Shown here piece by piece: positions 1-9,755 of a stretch of 64,000 bases of DNA. The translations under genes were made by a program, and so were the position numbers. The stretch lies in NCBI RefSeq assembly GCF_003473485.1, contig NC_053042.1:14342501-14406500 (forward strand). Reading direction: 5' to 3'. The notes beneath the pieces were generated by a model that saw nothing but the letters and a program-made list of their open reading frames with translations, did no database searches and had not been told where the DNA came from. Source of the DNA: Medicago truncatula. Taxonomy: Eukaryota; Streptophyta; Magnoliopsida; Fabales; Fabaceae. Positions within the stretch are counted from its first letter, which is position 1. Every line of letters starts with the position of its first letter.

Positions 1-617
1 CAAACCACATAATTTGCTTTCCAAACACTTTTCACTCAATTCTTGATGTTAAGATATGTAATTCGTTTGGTTAGATATGAACCTATAAATTTGGTTTAAG
101 TAACTTATGACGAACATTTGTACTTTTTTTAAATAATTTGTTCGTTTAGATCCATTTTTTTTATTGTTGAAGTGCATATGTTTAAAAGAATAATTGTTTC
201 ACAATCCTTAAAAAAAATTGATTCCCAAATAAATTAAATTGAAATTTTCCTAAAATTATTCATTCAATAGAATTTATTAACCCGTTAAAGACAACGACTT
301 TATTAATTCCTATTATATTAGTTTTTTTTTAGGGAACCTATTATATTTGTGTATTGTCGGATGAAAAATACGGTTTAAATGATCATCGTTCAAAACATAA
401 TTGGGCACTACAACAAGGTGTAAGTTTGGCCATTAACAGTGTTGTCCTTTAATATGCAAGTACAATGTGTGTCTCCAATCATTCCACCCGACATCAACAT
501 GATACGAGGTTTGTATCATGTGTTGCACATGAGTGACAAAATGTACAAGTGTTTCTTTTGCTTCTTTTTTCTACCTTCTAGATTTTTCACTCAATCATTT
601 TGCATGTGTATTTTTCG
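1..617. other. AT-rich intergenic sequence
   Basis: No convincing gene is seen. Short open frames here begin with non-ATG codons and show no recognisable protein. I see only AT-rich spacer up to the MITE-like inverted repeat. Confidence 0.6.
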
Positions 618-916
618 CCCCCTAATTTTTACGAAGTTGTGATTTTGGTCACCTAAAAAAAAACTACAAAATCGTCCCCTAAATTTTGCAATTGTAGTAG
701 TTTTGGCCCCAAGACCATTTTTTGGTAATAAAATAAAATAAAATAAAACGTGACACCTCACTTAGGGTGCCACGTTAGCGTAGATCGAGTCAAAATTGGC
801 TTTGGGGGCCAAAACTGCCACAGATGCAAAACTTAGTGGACGATTTTGTAGTTTTTTTTCTTAGGGGCCAAAATCACAACTTTAAAAAATTTAGGGGGTT
901 AAAACTGCTATTAAGC
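618..916. mobile_element. MITE-like inverted repeat (truncated)
   Basis: The left arm (618-690: CCCCCTAATTTTTACGAAG, then GTGATTTTGG and ACTACAAAATCG) is roughly the reverse complement of the right arm (about 828-898). The right end continues as GGTTAAAACTGCTATTAAGC to 916, which resembles the end of the complete element at 61004-61392. The equivalent outer left end is missing, so this copy looks truncated on its left. There is no coding capacity. It is a non-autonomous DNA element relic; the superfamily is inferred from the better-preserved relative. Confidence 0.55.
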
Positions 917-1497
917 TTTTTTTATTTTATTTAGTTTCTCTTAATTTTTTCTCCCGTAAAAAACTATATTTGATGTATGTTAGTTATTAAATGCGACTAT
1001 TTTTCTCATCAAAATTCAAATATTGTTTGCTATATTATGACTTGTCAAATATTAATATTTTTTTTTTTATCTTCATTGCAAATTCCAAATTAATAAATAG
1101 AAAATAAAACTATTTAATTCAACATCAGTCATAACTTCAAAATAATGCAGCGGAAAGTTTTGCATTTCAATAACAACCACAACGATTTAAATCTCCAACA
1201 ATATCCTGGCATTAAGCCTAAACAACAAAAGTCAACCAACAAAGGGCCACATCATCAAGTTCCAAAAATTGATACATAGGAGGAAAACAACAATAAAATA
1301 ATATAAATATTCCCATCCCACGTATCAGAGCCCTAGACACGACAATGAGCCACCACCAACTACTCAGGATCACCTGCAAGTTACCCATAGGAAGGGCAAC
1401 GTTTTCAAGCAGAAGGGGTGAGATTCACAACAATAAATATAAATATTAAAATCATCAATTGAATCTAACACCCTAATCAACAACACATTATCTTGTA

Positions 1498-1500
<3 letters not shown>

Positions 1501-1545
<45 letters not shown>
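1501..1545. repeat. (AT)n microsatellite
   Basis: An uninterrupted alternating AT tract of about 22 units inside the LTR-like repeat. It also produces a spurious Tyr/Ile open frame on the minus strand. Confidence 0.95.
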
Positions 1546-1547
<2 letters not shown>

Positions 1548-1740
1548 TCACAAGCAACAACAACATCAACAATACACCATAATCACAATGAATATAAATA
1601 TATAACACATATTCAACACCAACATCATCTATCAGATAATAACTGAAATCAACAACCAAGACTCATGTAAATGACATGACCACTGCTAAGACACCATCTT
1701 AGACTTCTTAATGAAATGCAATTATGCATGTGGTACCAAT

Positions 1741-1846
1741 CAGGACCGAGGCCCTCACCGCTTTTGAATGGTTAAAGCATTCATCAGGACCGAAGCCCTC
1801 ACCGCTGTTGAGCAACTAGTACTCCAGGACCGAAGCCCTCACCGCT
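1741..1846 (+). repeat. Three direct copies of a 22-bp motif
   Basis: CAGGACCGARGCCCTCACCGCT occurs at 1741, 1785 and 1825, at 40-44 bp spacing. The copies differ by a single G/A. This is a short local tandem array within the LTR-like block. Confidence 0.85.
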
Positions 1847-2100
1847 GTTTTATGCATATGCAATGGACCTACTTGTGTATATCTACATACAACTGACCAT
1901 GCAATGCAACTCCATGTGACTCCACTTAAACGACATGTATGATTAATAATTAGAACATACAATGCATTCCTCATCATCAATCAACATCCAACAGAGATTC
2001 AACCATTCAGAATGATGCACAATTAAATATAATTATGCTTAAACAACAACACTCAAACCTCATTAATCAATCAAGCAAAACTGCACTCAAAACTGCACTA

Positions 2101-2455
2101 GCTCGCCTCGCGAGCACATCTGCTCGCCATGGCGAGTTCACAAAAACACTAGCTCGCCATGGCGAGTTCAAGGCGAACTCGAGGCGAGTGAAAAACAGGT
2201 GCTCTTGGGAAAAAGTGACATTTTCTCACTCAAACTCCAATTCTAAGTTCCCTATTCATCTTTTTAACCTAAAACTTCCACCATTCATCTTTATTATCAT
2301 CTAGGTACCTTAAACCATCCCCAAAACATCCTATAACAACTTTTCAAAAATCAAGTTTTATCCAGGCTTACTCGCCATGGCGAGTTGGACTGCTCGCGAG
2401 GCGAGCTATGAAGTTGCTCACTCGCCATGGCGAGCACAGCTACTCGCGAGGCGAG
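2101..2455. repeat. Cluster of eight short GC-rich palindromes
   Basis: Two palindrome types occur together. CTCGCCATGGCGAG, a perfect 14-bp palindrome, lies at 2123, 2153, 2371 and 2421. GCTCGCGAGGCGAGC-type sequences (arms around a 3-nt centre, either orientation) lie at about 2101, 2177, 2392 and 2443. In the second half the types alternate. The surrounding DNA is AT-rich, so the GC-rich modules stand out. An open frame crosses this region but its composition follows the repeat and I do not call it a gene. Confidence 0.9.
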
Positions 2456-3321
2456 CGATGAACTTCTGTACGGGCAGAAAACTGGTTTTACCCAAAAATC
2501 CCATTTTTCTTCCAATCACTCCCCAAATCAGTTTACAGATACATAATTAAGTGTTCTATGCGACCAGAAACTAATTCTAATCCCAAAATCATGCTTACAA
2601 CTTCAAAATCATCATTTTAACATAAAACCCCAAATTCTCAATTCCTCACCAAAACCTGTTAAACTCAAAATCAGAAATCAGTAACTACATTATTGAAGTA
2701 AACCTCACCATTACCTTAAAATTGCAGAAGAAATGTGCAGCAAAAGTCCACTCTTGGTTCCTCCTTGGTTCTCTCTTGTTTTCTCCCAAAAACTGCTTCT
2801 ACGTAAAACTAAATCTAACTTCTCTGATAACTTCCCTCTTAAAAGTAACTCCCTCCTAATTACACTTAACTCCCCATAATTTTTAACAACTCCTATTATT
2901 TCCCCAAACACCAAAATAATTACCATTTCATACTTATTTTAATTATTATTAAATAACCCATATAATAAAATAATGCACCACATAAAATATCCAAAAATCA
3001 CATATATATAAACATATGCATATATATACTCCACATAAATTCAAATTAATTAAATAAATAACTAGGGCGTTACACATACATTGTCTCTAGAGACAAAGGA
3101 ATTATTGACAAAGGAGTTTAAAGGTGGCGGAATCCACTTAATTATATGACCCCACTATATATTTTTGTGTCTATCTCTCTTTAAAAGACATTTCATCTCT
3201 TTTGAGAAACAGAGATGATTCTTAAAAGAAAAATTGTATTTATAAAATCTAAGGATTTTACTATTGGAGTGAAGGGACTTTCAATTTAGTCATGAAATTT
3301 AGTGTATGACATGTCAGCAAC

Positions 3322-3962
3322 TAGAGGTGTCAAATAGGCCGGCCCGGCCCAGCCCGGCTCGGGCCCGAGAGGCCCGACTATAAAAATGGGTCAGCCCGGC
3401 CCGACCCGTTTATGATTGGGCCGTGAATTCTAGGGTCCGACCTGGCCCGGGTGGGCCATGGGCCAGCCCGACCTGGCTCGTTTATGTTTTATTTTTAAAA
3501 TTTATTCACTTTTTTTTATGTATTTTCTTATGTATTAGTTATTCACCATTATTTTTTGCTAAAATATGAGTGAATGGACATAAAAATATAAATAAATTTT
3601 ACATTAACATTGAATAATAATTAAACTCTAGATTATTCTTTCAAAATTAATAATTTATAAACTTTAAAATTTTAAAACTGTAAGTTAAATTCATCCATAT
3701 TTATTAAGTTTATTTATTTAAATGTTTTTTTTTAATAAATTTTAAATTAGTTGATAATTTTTTTTAAAAAAATATGTTGTTTTTAACAAAAATAAAATGA
3801 AATATGGGCCAATGGGCCGGCCCAAAGCCCGGCCCAAATTTTGTATGGCCCAAATGGGCTTGGGCCAAAAAAGCCCAAATGTATTTTTTCGTTAGTTTTT
3901 TAGGCCCAAAAATATGGGCCAATGGGCTGGTCCATGAACCCGGCCCATTTTTGACAGCTCTA
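3322..3962. mobile_element. hAT-type MITE with 8-bp TSD
   Basis: The element starts TAGAGGTGTCAAAT and ends TTTGACAGCTCTA, giving imperfect terminal inverted repeats (TAGAG-TGTCAAA). It is flanked on both sides by the same 8 bp, TCAGCAAC (3314-3321 and 3963-3970). An 8-bp duplication and TAG-type ends are diagnostic of the hAT superfamily. Both ends are rich in GGGCC/GGCCC motifs around an AT-rich core. At 641 bp, with no transposase, it is non-autonomous. Confidence 0.9.
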
Positions 3963-3970
3963 TCAGCAAC

Positions 3971-5377
3971 AGAGTCGAATTACATGTTTAATGATCATAT
4001 AAGTAAATTTAAGATGACATCAACTCATATATCTTCTTTAAAAAAACTCATATATCTTCACATAAAGACTAACTTAAGTGCCATTTATAAATGAATGAAG
4101 TGTTGTTTTTTGGAATTTTCATAATCTCAATGACTAATTTGAGACCATTTTACAAAGTCGACGTCCAATTTGGCAGTTTCATTTTGTGTTCTTCATTATG
4201 TGGTTATAACTTCTAATAGTACACTCCCCCTCAAAAAATATATATTCTAATAACACACTTAACACACCAATATCAAATAACACAATGTTTAGTCATGGAC
4301 ATTCATAGAGGATGAATATGAGAAACATTTTACATAGTTGGGATTAATTTATGACAATTATATTTTTAAGGATTAAGGAAGGGTGTATTGAACTAAAATT
4401 TTAAAATATTATTTTGAAGAAATATTTTTTTAAAATTTTAAAAATTCATTATGTACTTTCAAATATTCAAAATATGTGATAAAAATCCATTATAAGCTAT
4501 GAGAAATCTCAATTGAACAAGACCGTATTTTGTTTTGCTGTCCTGTATAATATATATATTTTTTATTATCCTAATTGAATACAAAAAAAAATTATTATAA
4601 AAAAGTCTTTTAGTTTTATCAATAAAAAAGGTCTTTTAAACTTTCTTAAAATTCTAATCCAAGACCCTGAATTTGAGATTGTCGACAAAGTCAACGACTA
4701 TTTTAATAATTTAGTTGATTAATGTATTAGGTTGAACCTCTATATAGATAGGTAAACTAGTAAATTTAAGGATTAACATAGATTGACCAAACCCAAAAAA
4801 AGACCAATGTTGTGAATTCAAGACCCACTTGATTATTTTCCTTTTTAATAAATGCAATTTTCTTTGTAAGTGCAATTTTCCTTGCAGTAGGCTCTTCCCT
4901 TCAGCTTCAACTTATTTCATATATTTTTTGATCTTATCTTCTTCCTATGGGAAAATACTCTTATCTATAACTAATATTATCTTAGTTAGAGATAGAATCG
5001 GTTAATCTCAATCGATTTAACTTTAACTAAACTTTATTAACCACCTAAAAAAATGATAGTATATAAAAAATTAAATTTATTTCGTGGAATTCTAGGCACA
5101 TGTTGGAATAACTCAAATTTTATTTATATGGAAAAGGAGAACACATTTTTTTTAAACAAATAAATAAATGAGATAATTTTTTTTTAATAGATAAGAAGTC
5201 TTTTATTTTGTTTACATCTAAAACAGAGAACCTAAATAATTTGGAGAGACATACTTTTACTTTTTCTGTATTTTTAATTTTTAATAAAAATGTGAAAAAC
5301 AAAGGTGACTTAAGTTTTTAAGAAGATAAACTTTTACTCATCTAAATATTTTTGCTATAAATTGGAGGTTACTTACA
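3971..5377. other. AT-rich intergenic sequence
   Basis: No gene or clear repeat family is recognised. The longest frames are short, low-complexity Lys/Phe/Leu translations. Part of it presumably acts as the upstream region of the CNL gene that starts at 5562. Confidence 0.5.
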
Positions 5378-5426
5378 ACCACCATTGATCTTGTCAAAAA
5401 AAAAAAAAAAACCACCATTGACCTTG
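5378..5426. repeat. Poly(A) flanked by 16-bp direct repeats
   Basis: ACCACCATTGATCTTG (5378-5393) and ACCACCATTGACCTTG (5411-5426) match at 15 of 16 bases and bracket a short TC-plus-A tract. This is what target-primed retroposition of an almost completely 5'-truncated element would leave, about 135 bp upstream of the CNL1 start codon. A slippage duplication is an alternative. Confidence 0.5.
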
Positions 5427-5561
5427 AGAGTTGTAGCAAAAACTCTTCACCTCCACCACATATTTTCTTTTCTGGTTTCTTAAAACTATATGATATATTG
5501 TCAAATTTTGTGTCTCATTTGATCCAAAATATCTAATCCAAGCAACAGAATATACATTGAT

Positions 5562-8500
5562 ATGGCATTTGTTGGAGAAGCATTCCTCTCAGCTTCTTTG
5601 GAAGTATTGCTAGACAGAATCATTCCTGATGAGTTACTATACTTTTCTAGGAACAAAGAACTTGACACATCACTCCTCAAAAAGCTGAAAATAACACTGT
5701 TGAGTCTTCAAGCTGTGATGAATGATGCTGAGGAGAAACAAATCACCAACCCTGCTGTTAAACAATGGTTGGATGAACTCAGAGATGCTCTCTATGATGC
5801 TGATGATTTGTTGGATGAAATCAACACTGAATCTTTGAGATGCAAATTGGAAGCTGAGTCTCAAATTCAACAACCTTTTAGTGATCAGGTTTTGAATTTT
5901 CTTTCTTCTCCTTTCAAAAGCTTTTTTAGAGTTGTTAATTCTGAAATACAAGATGTTTTTCAAAGATTGGAACAATTTTCATTGCAAAAAGATATCCTTG
6001 AATTGAAACAAGGTGTTTGTGGCAAAGTTTGACATGGAATACCTACTAGTTCTGTTGTTGATGAATCTGCTATTTACGGTAGAGATGATGATAGAAAGAA
6101 ACTCAAAGAGTTTTTACTGTCAAAAGATGGTGGAAGGAACATAGGAGTGATATCTATTGTTGGTATGGGAGGGATTGGAAAAACAACACTAGCTAAACTA
6201 CTTTACAATGATCTTGAGGTAGGAAAGAATTTTGACCTAAAAGCTTGGGCATATATATCAAAGGATTTTGATGTTTGTAGGGTGACAAAAATTCTTCTTG
6301 AATGTGTCAGTTCAAAGCCGGTTGTCACGGATAACTTGAATACTCTACAAGTGGAGTTACAGCAAAGTTTGAGAAAAAAAAGATATTTGCTTGTTCTGGA
6401 TGATGTCTGGGATGGAAGTTATGATGAATGGAACAAACTGAAGGCTGTTTTTGAAGCCGGGGAAGTGGGAAGTAAGATCGTCATCACAACACGGGATGAA
6501 AGTGTTGCATTAGCAATGCAAACTCATATTCCTGTCCACTATTTGAGATCTCTTCGTAGTGAAGATTGTTGGTCTTTACTTGCGCATCACGCATTTGGAC
6601 CGAATAACTGCAAGGAACAATCGAAACTTGAAGTAATTGGCAAAGAAATTGCAAAAAGATGTGGTGGCTTGCCGTTAGCTGCAGAAGCCGTTGGGGGTCT
6701 TCTCCGCACCAAATTATCAGAAAAGAACTGGAATAAGGTATTAAAAAGTAACATCTGGGATTTGCCAAATATCAAAGTGCTACCGGCTCTTCTATTGAGC
6801 TATCACTATCTTCCTGCTCCTTTGAAGCGATGTTTTGCTTATTGTTCAATTTTTCCAAAGAACTCCGGTTTAGATAAGAAGATGGTGGTTCTGCTATGGA
6901 TGGCAGAAGACTTGGTACATCAGTATAAAGGTGAAAAAACTGTAGAAGAGGTAGTAGAAGAATACTTTGATGAACTTGTATCACGGTCGCTAATACGTAG
7001 ACAGATGGTCAATGCGAAAGAAAGCTTCATGATGCATGACCTTATCAATGAATTAGCAACAACTGTTTCATCTGCATTTTGTATCAGGCTTGAGGATCCA
7101 AAGCCATGTGAAAGTCTTAAAAGAGCTCGTCATTTGTCATACATTCGAGGGAATTATGACTGCTTCAATAAATTCAATATGTTTCATGAATCAAAGTGTC
7201 TTCGAACCTTACTAGCCTTACCGTTAAGACATTGGTGGTCATCAAAATATCCTAATCTGAGAAGCCATTATCTATCAAGCAAGTTACTATTTGATTTGTT
7301 ACCTGCAATGAAACGGTTGAGGGTGTTATCTTTGTCACACTATAACAATATCACTGAGTTGCCTAACTCTTTCGTAAATTTAATACATCTGCGGTATTTA
7401 GATCTCTCCAACACTAAAATAGAAAAATTGCCAGATGTAATATGCAAGCTCTACAATCTTCAAACCTTATTGTTGTCGAAATGTAGCTCTCTTACTGAAT
7501 TACCCGAGGACATTGGAAATTTGGTTAATCTACGTCACCTCGATTTAAGTGACACTAAGTTGAAGGTGATGCCTATACAAATAGCCAAACTGCAAAATCT
7601 TCAAACACTGTCTTCATTTGTTGTCAGCAGACAATCAAACGGGTTGAAGATTGGGGAGCTGAGAAAATTTCCACATCTACAAGGGAAATTGTCAATCTCA
7701 AAGTTACAAAATGTTACTGATCTCTCTGATGCCGTTCATGCCAACTTGGAGAAGAAAGAAGAAATTGATGAGTTGACATTAGAATGGGATCGTGATACAA
7801 CAGAAGACTCGCAAATGGAAAGACTTGTACTTGAACAGTTGCAGCCCTCAACAAATTTGAAGAAACTCACAATCCAATTCTTTGGTGGAACCAGCTTTCC
7901 GAATTGGTTAGGAGATTCCTCATTTCGCAACATGATGTATTTGCGCATCAGTGGTTGTGATCATTGTTGGTCACTTCCTCCCCTAGGAGAGTTGCTTAGT
8001 CTCAAAGAACTCTTCATTTCTGGACTAATATCAGTGAAAATGGTAGGTACTGAGTTTTACGGAAGCATTAGTTCCCTTTCCTTTCAACCATTTCCCTCCT
8101 TGGAAATTTTGTGTTTCGAGGATATGCCAGAATGGAAGGAATGGAACATGATTGGAGGTACCACTATTGAGTTTCCTAGTCTAAGGCGTTTGTTTCTATG
8201 TGATTGTCCGAAACTCAAAGGAAACATACCACAGAACCTTCCTTCTTTAGTTGAACTCGAGTTGTCAAAATGTCCTCTGCTCAGGTCACAAGAGGTTGAT
8301 AGCAGCATCAGCAGCAGCATTCGAAGGCCATCACATCCCGAGTGGATGATGATTGAACTCAATTCTCTCAAACAGTTGACTATCTCAAGCATTGTTTCTC
8401 TGAGTTCCTTCCCATTAGAACTTCTCCCTAGAACATTAAAATCTCTCACTTTCCTTTCTTGTGAGAATCTAGAATTCTTACCTCACGAATCCTCACCTAT

Positions 8501-9305
8501 TGACACTTCACTTGAGAAATTGCAAATATTCAACAGCTGTAATTCAATGACATCCTTTTATCTAGGCTGTTTCCCTGTCCTCAAAAGTCTCTTCATCTTA
8601 GGCTGTAAAAATCTAAAATCTATTTCTGTTGCAGAAGATGATGCATCACATAGTCATTCCTTTCTTCAAAGTTTATCCATATATGCCTGTCCTAATCTTG
8701 AATCATTTCCATTTCATGGACTCACTACTCCTAACCTCAATAGTTTCATGGTGTCAAGTTGTCCTAAGCTTAAGTCACTACCTGAACCTATTCACAGTCT
8801 ATCCAGCCTTTATCAATTGATTGTGTACGGACTTCCAAAACTGCAGACCTTTGCACAGGAGAGTTTACCAAGCAATTTAAGGATACTTGAAGTGTCGAAT
8901 TATGGGAGTTTGTCTACTTCAGCTATCACTAAGTGGGGTTTGAAGTACCTTACTTGTCTTGCTGAGTTGCGAATTCGAGGTGATGGTCTTGTGAATTCCC
9001 TGATGAAAATGGAAGAGTCATTGCTTCCGAATTCTCTCGTATCGATACACATCTCTCATCTTTATTATCAAAAATGCTTAACAGGGAAGTGGCTTCAGCA
9101 TCTCACGTCTCTTGAAAACCTTGAGATTTCAGATTGTCGCCGGCTTGAATCCTTACCGGAAGAGGGACTGCCTTCCTCTCTTTCGGTACTGACTATCAAG
9201 CGATGCCTTTTACTGCAAGCAAACTGTCAGAGCAATGGAGGCAAAGAGTGGCATAAGATTTCACATATTCCATGCATAATTATTGATAACAAAGTGATAA
9301 TATGA
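5562..9305 (+). pseudogene. CNL1: CC-NB-LRR resistance gene with in-frame nonsense codon
   Basis: This is an RPP13-like CC-NB-LRR immune receptor gene, read from ATG 5562 to TGA 9303-9305 in one frame (1,247 codons before the final stop), but interrupted by TGA at 6030-6032 (codon 157). Residues 1-156 form the Rx-type coiled-coil domain, with DADDLLDEI as its EDVID-like motif. After the stop the frame continues with the P-loop GMGGIGKTT (201-209), RNBS-A, kinase-2 (LLVLDDVWD), RNBS-B (ITTRDES), GLPL, RNBS-D (CFAYCSIFPKN), MHDL (from about 491) and a long LRR to the end. In the two paralogues the stop position is Trp (IWYG, VWNG), so it is a single TGG-to-TGA change. The first Met after the stop lies inside the P-loop, so re-initiation would not give a working NB domain. 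Everything downstream is intact, implying recent inactivation, possible CC-only expression, or a sequence error. Confidence 0.9.
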
Positions 9306-9313
9306 ATATTCAG

Positions 9314-9417
9314 GTGAGTGACCCAAAGTGATGATTCATGTTTGCTTTAGCCATTACATTACTGGTCTTTTAAGTATCGCAACATCGGTAGCTTATCCCT
9401 ATTATGAACTTGTGCAG
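9314..9417 (+). other. Putative 3'-UTR intron of CNL1
   Basis: Eight bases after the stop codon is a consensus splice donor CAG|GTGAGT (GT at 9314), and a matching acceptor TTGTGCAG ends at 9417, giving a 104-nt intron. The donor is kept in the inverted remnant at 12.39 kb, so it is an inherited part of this subfamily. Splicing is not proven. Confidence 0.5.
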
Positions 9418-9520
9418 GGAAACCTCTGTCACCATTCAGAGGTGACTTGTGGATCCTCTCCATTTACTACCAGGTGCAGGTGGTAACTTATTACTACTAG
9501 TTCTTGAACTGTAATATTGT

Positions 9521-9745
9521 GAGTAAACCACCTAATAGGTCCTGACTCTGTTAATATTTCAAAATAGTCTTCGCCAAATGTTTCTCAGTTAGGTCTCTTC
9601 CTTAATATTCGCCATGTGACAAAAACATAAAACATGAACCTAAGAAACGTTTGACAAAGACAGGAACTAGTTTAAAATATTAATAGAGTTTGGGACTAAT
9701 TTGAGAGTATCTTACAAAGACAGGGACCAACTTGATTGTTTACTC
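9521..9745. mobile_element. Small TIR element (MITE-like)
   Basis: GAGTAAAC at 9521 and GTTTACTC ending at 9745 are exact inverse complements. Longer imperfect arms follow (TAGGTCCTGACTCTGTTAATATTT against a matching right half). AATATTGT occurs just outside both ends (9513-9520 and 9748-9755), though offset by two bases on the right, so the exact TSD is uncertain. No coding capacity. Confidence 0.6.
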
Positions 9746-9755
9746 AGAATATTGT

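Larger units (their letters stand above)
1130..3074 (-). repeat. LTR-like repeat element ending GGGCGTTACA
   Basis: This non-coding block has several repeat-like parts: an (AT)n tract, three copies of a CAGGACCGARGCCCTCACCGCT motif, and eight short GC-rich palindromes. It ends at 3065-3074 with GGGCGTTACA, the reverse complement of TGTAACGCCC, which resembles the start of many plant Ty3/gypsy LTRs. On that reading it is a solo LTR on the minus strand. The far boundary near 1130 is a guess and I could not find a target-site duplication. Class and limits are therefore tentative. Confidence 0.4.

Noticed and set aside
1477-1659. 60-residue Ile/Tyr ORF
   Set aside because: Translation of the (AT)n microsatellite.
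2035-2304. 89-residue ORF crossing the palindrome cluster
   Set aside because: The LARHGEF-like repeats are just the translated palindrome; no homology-type features.
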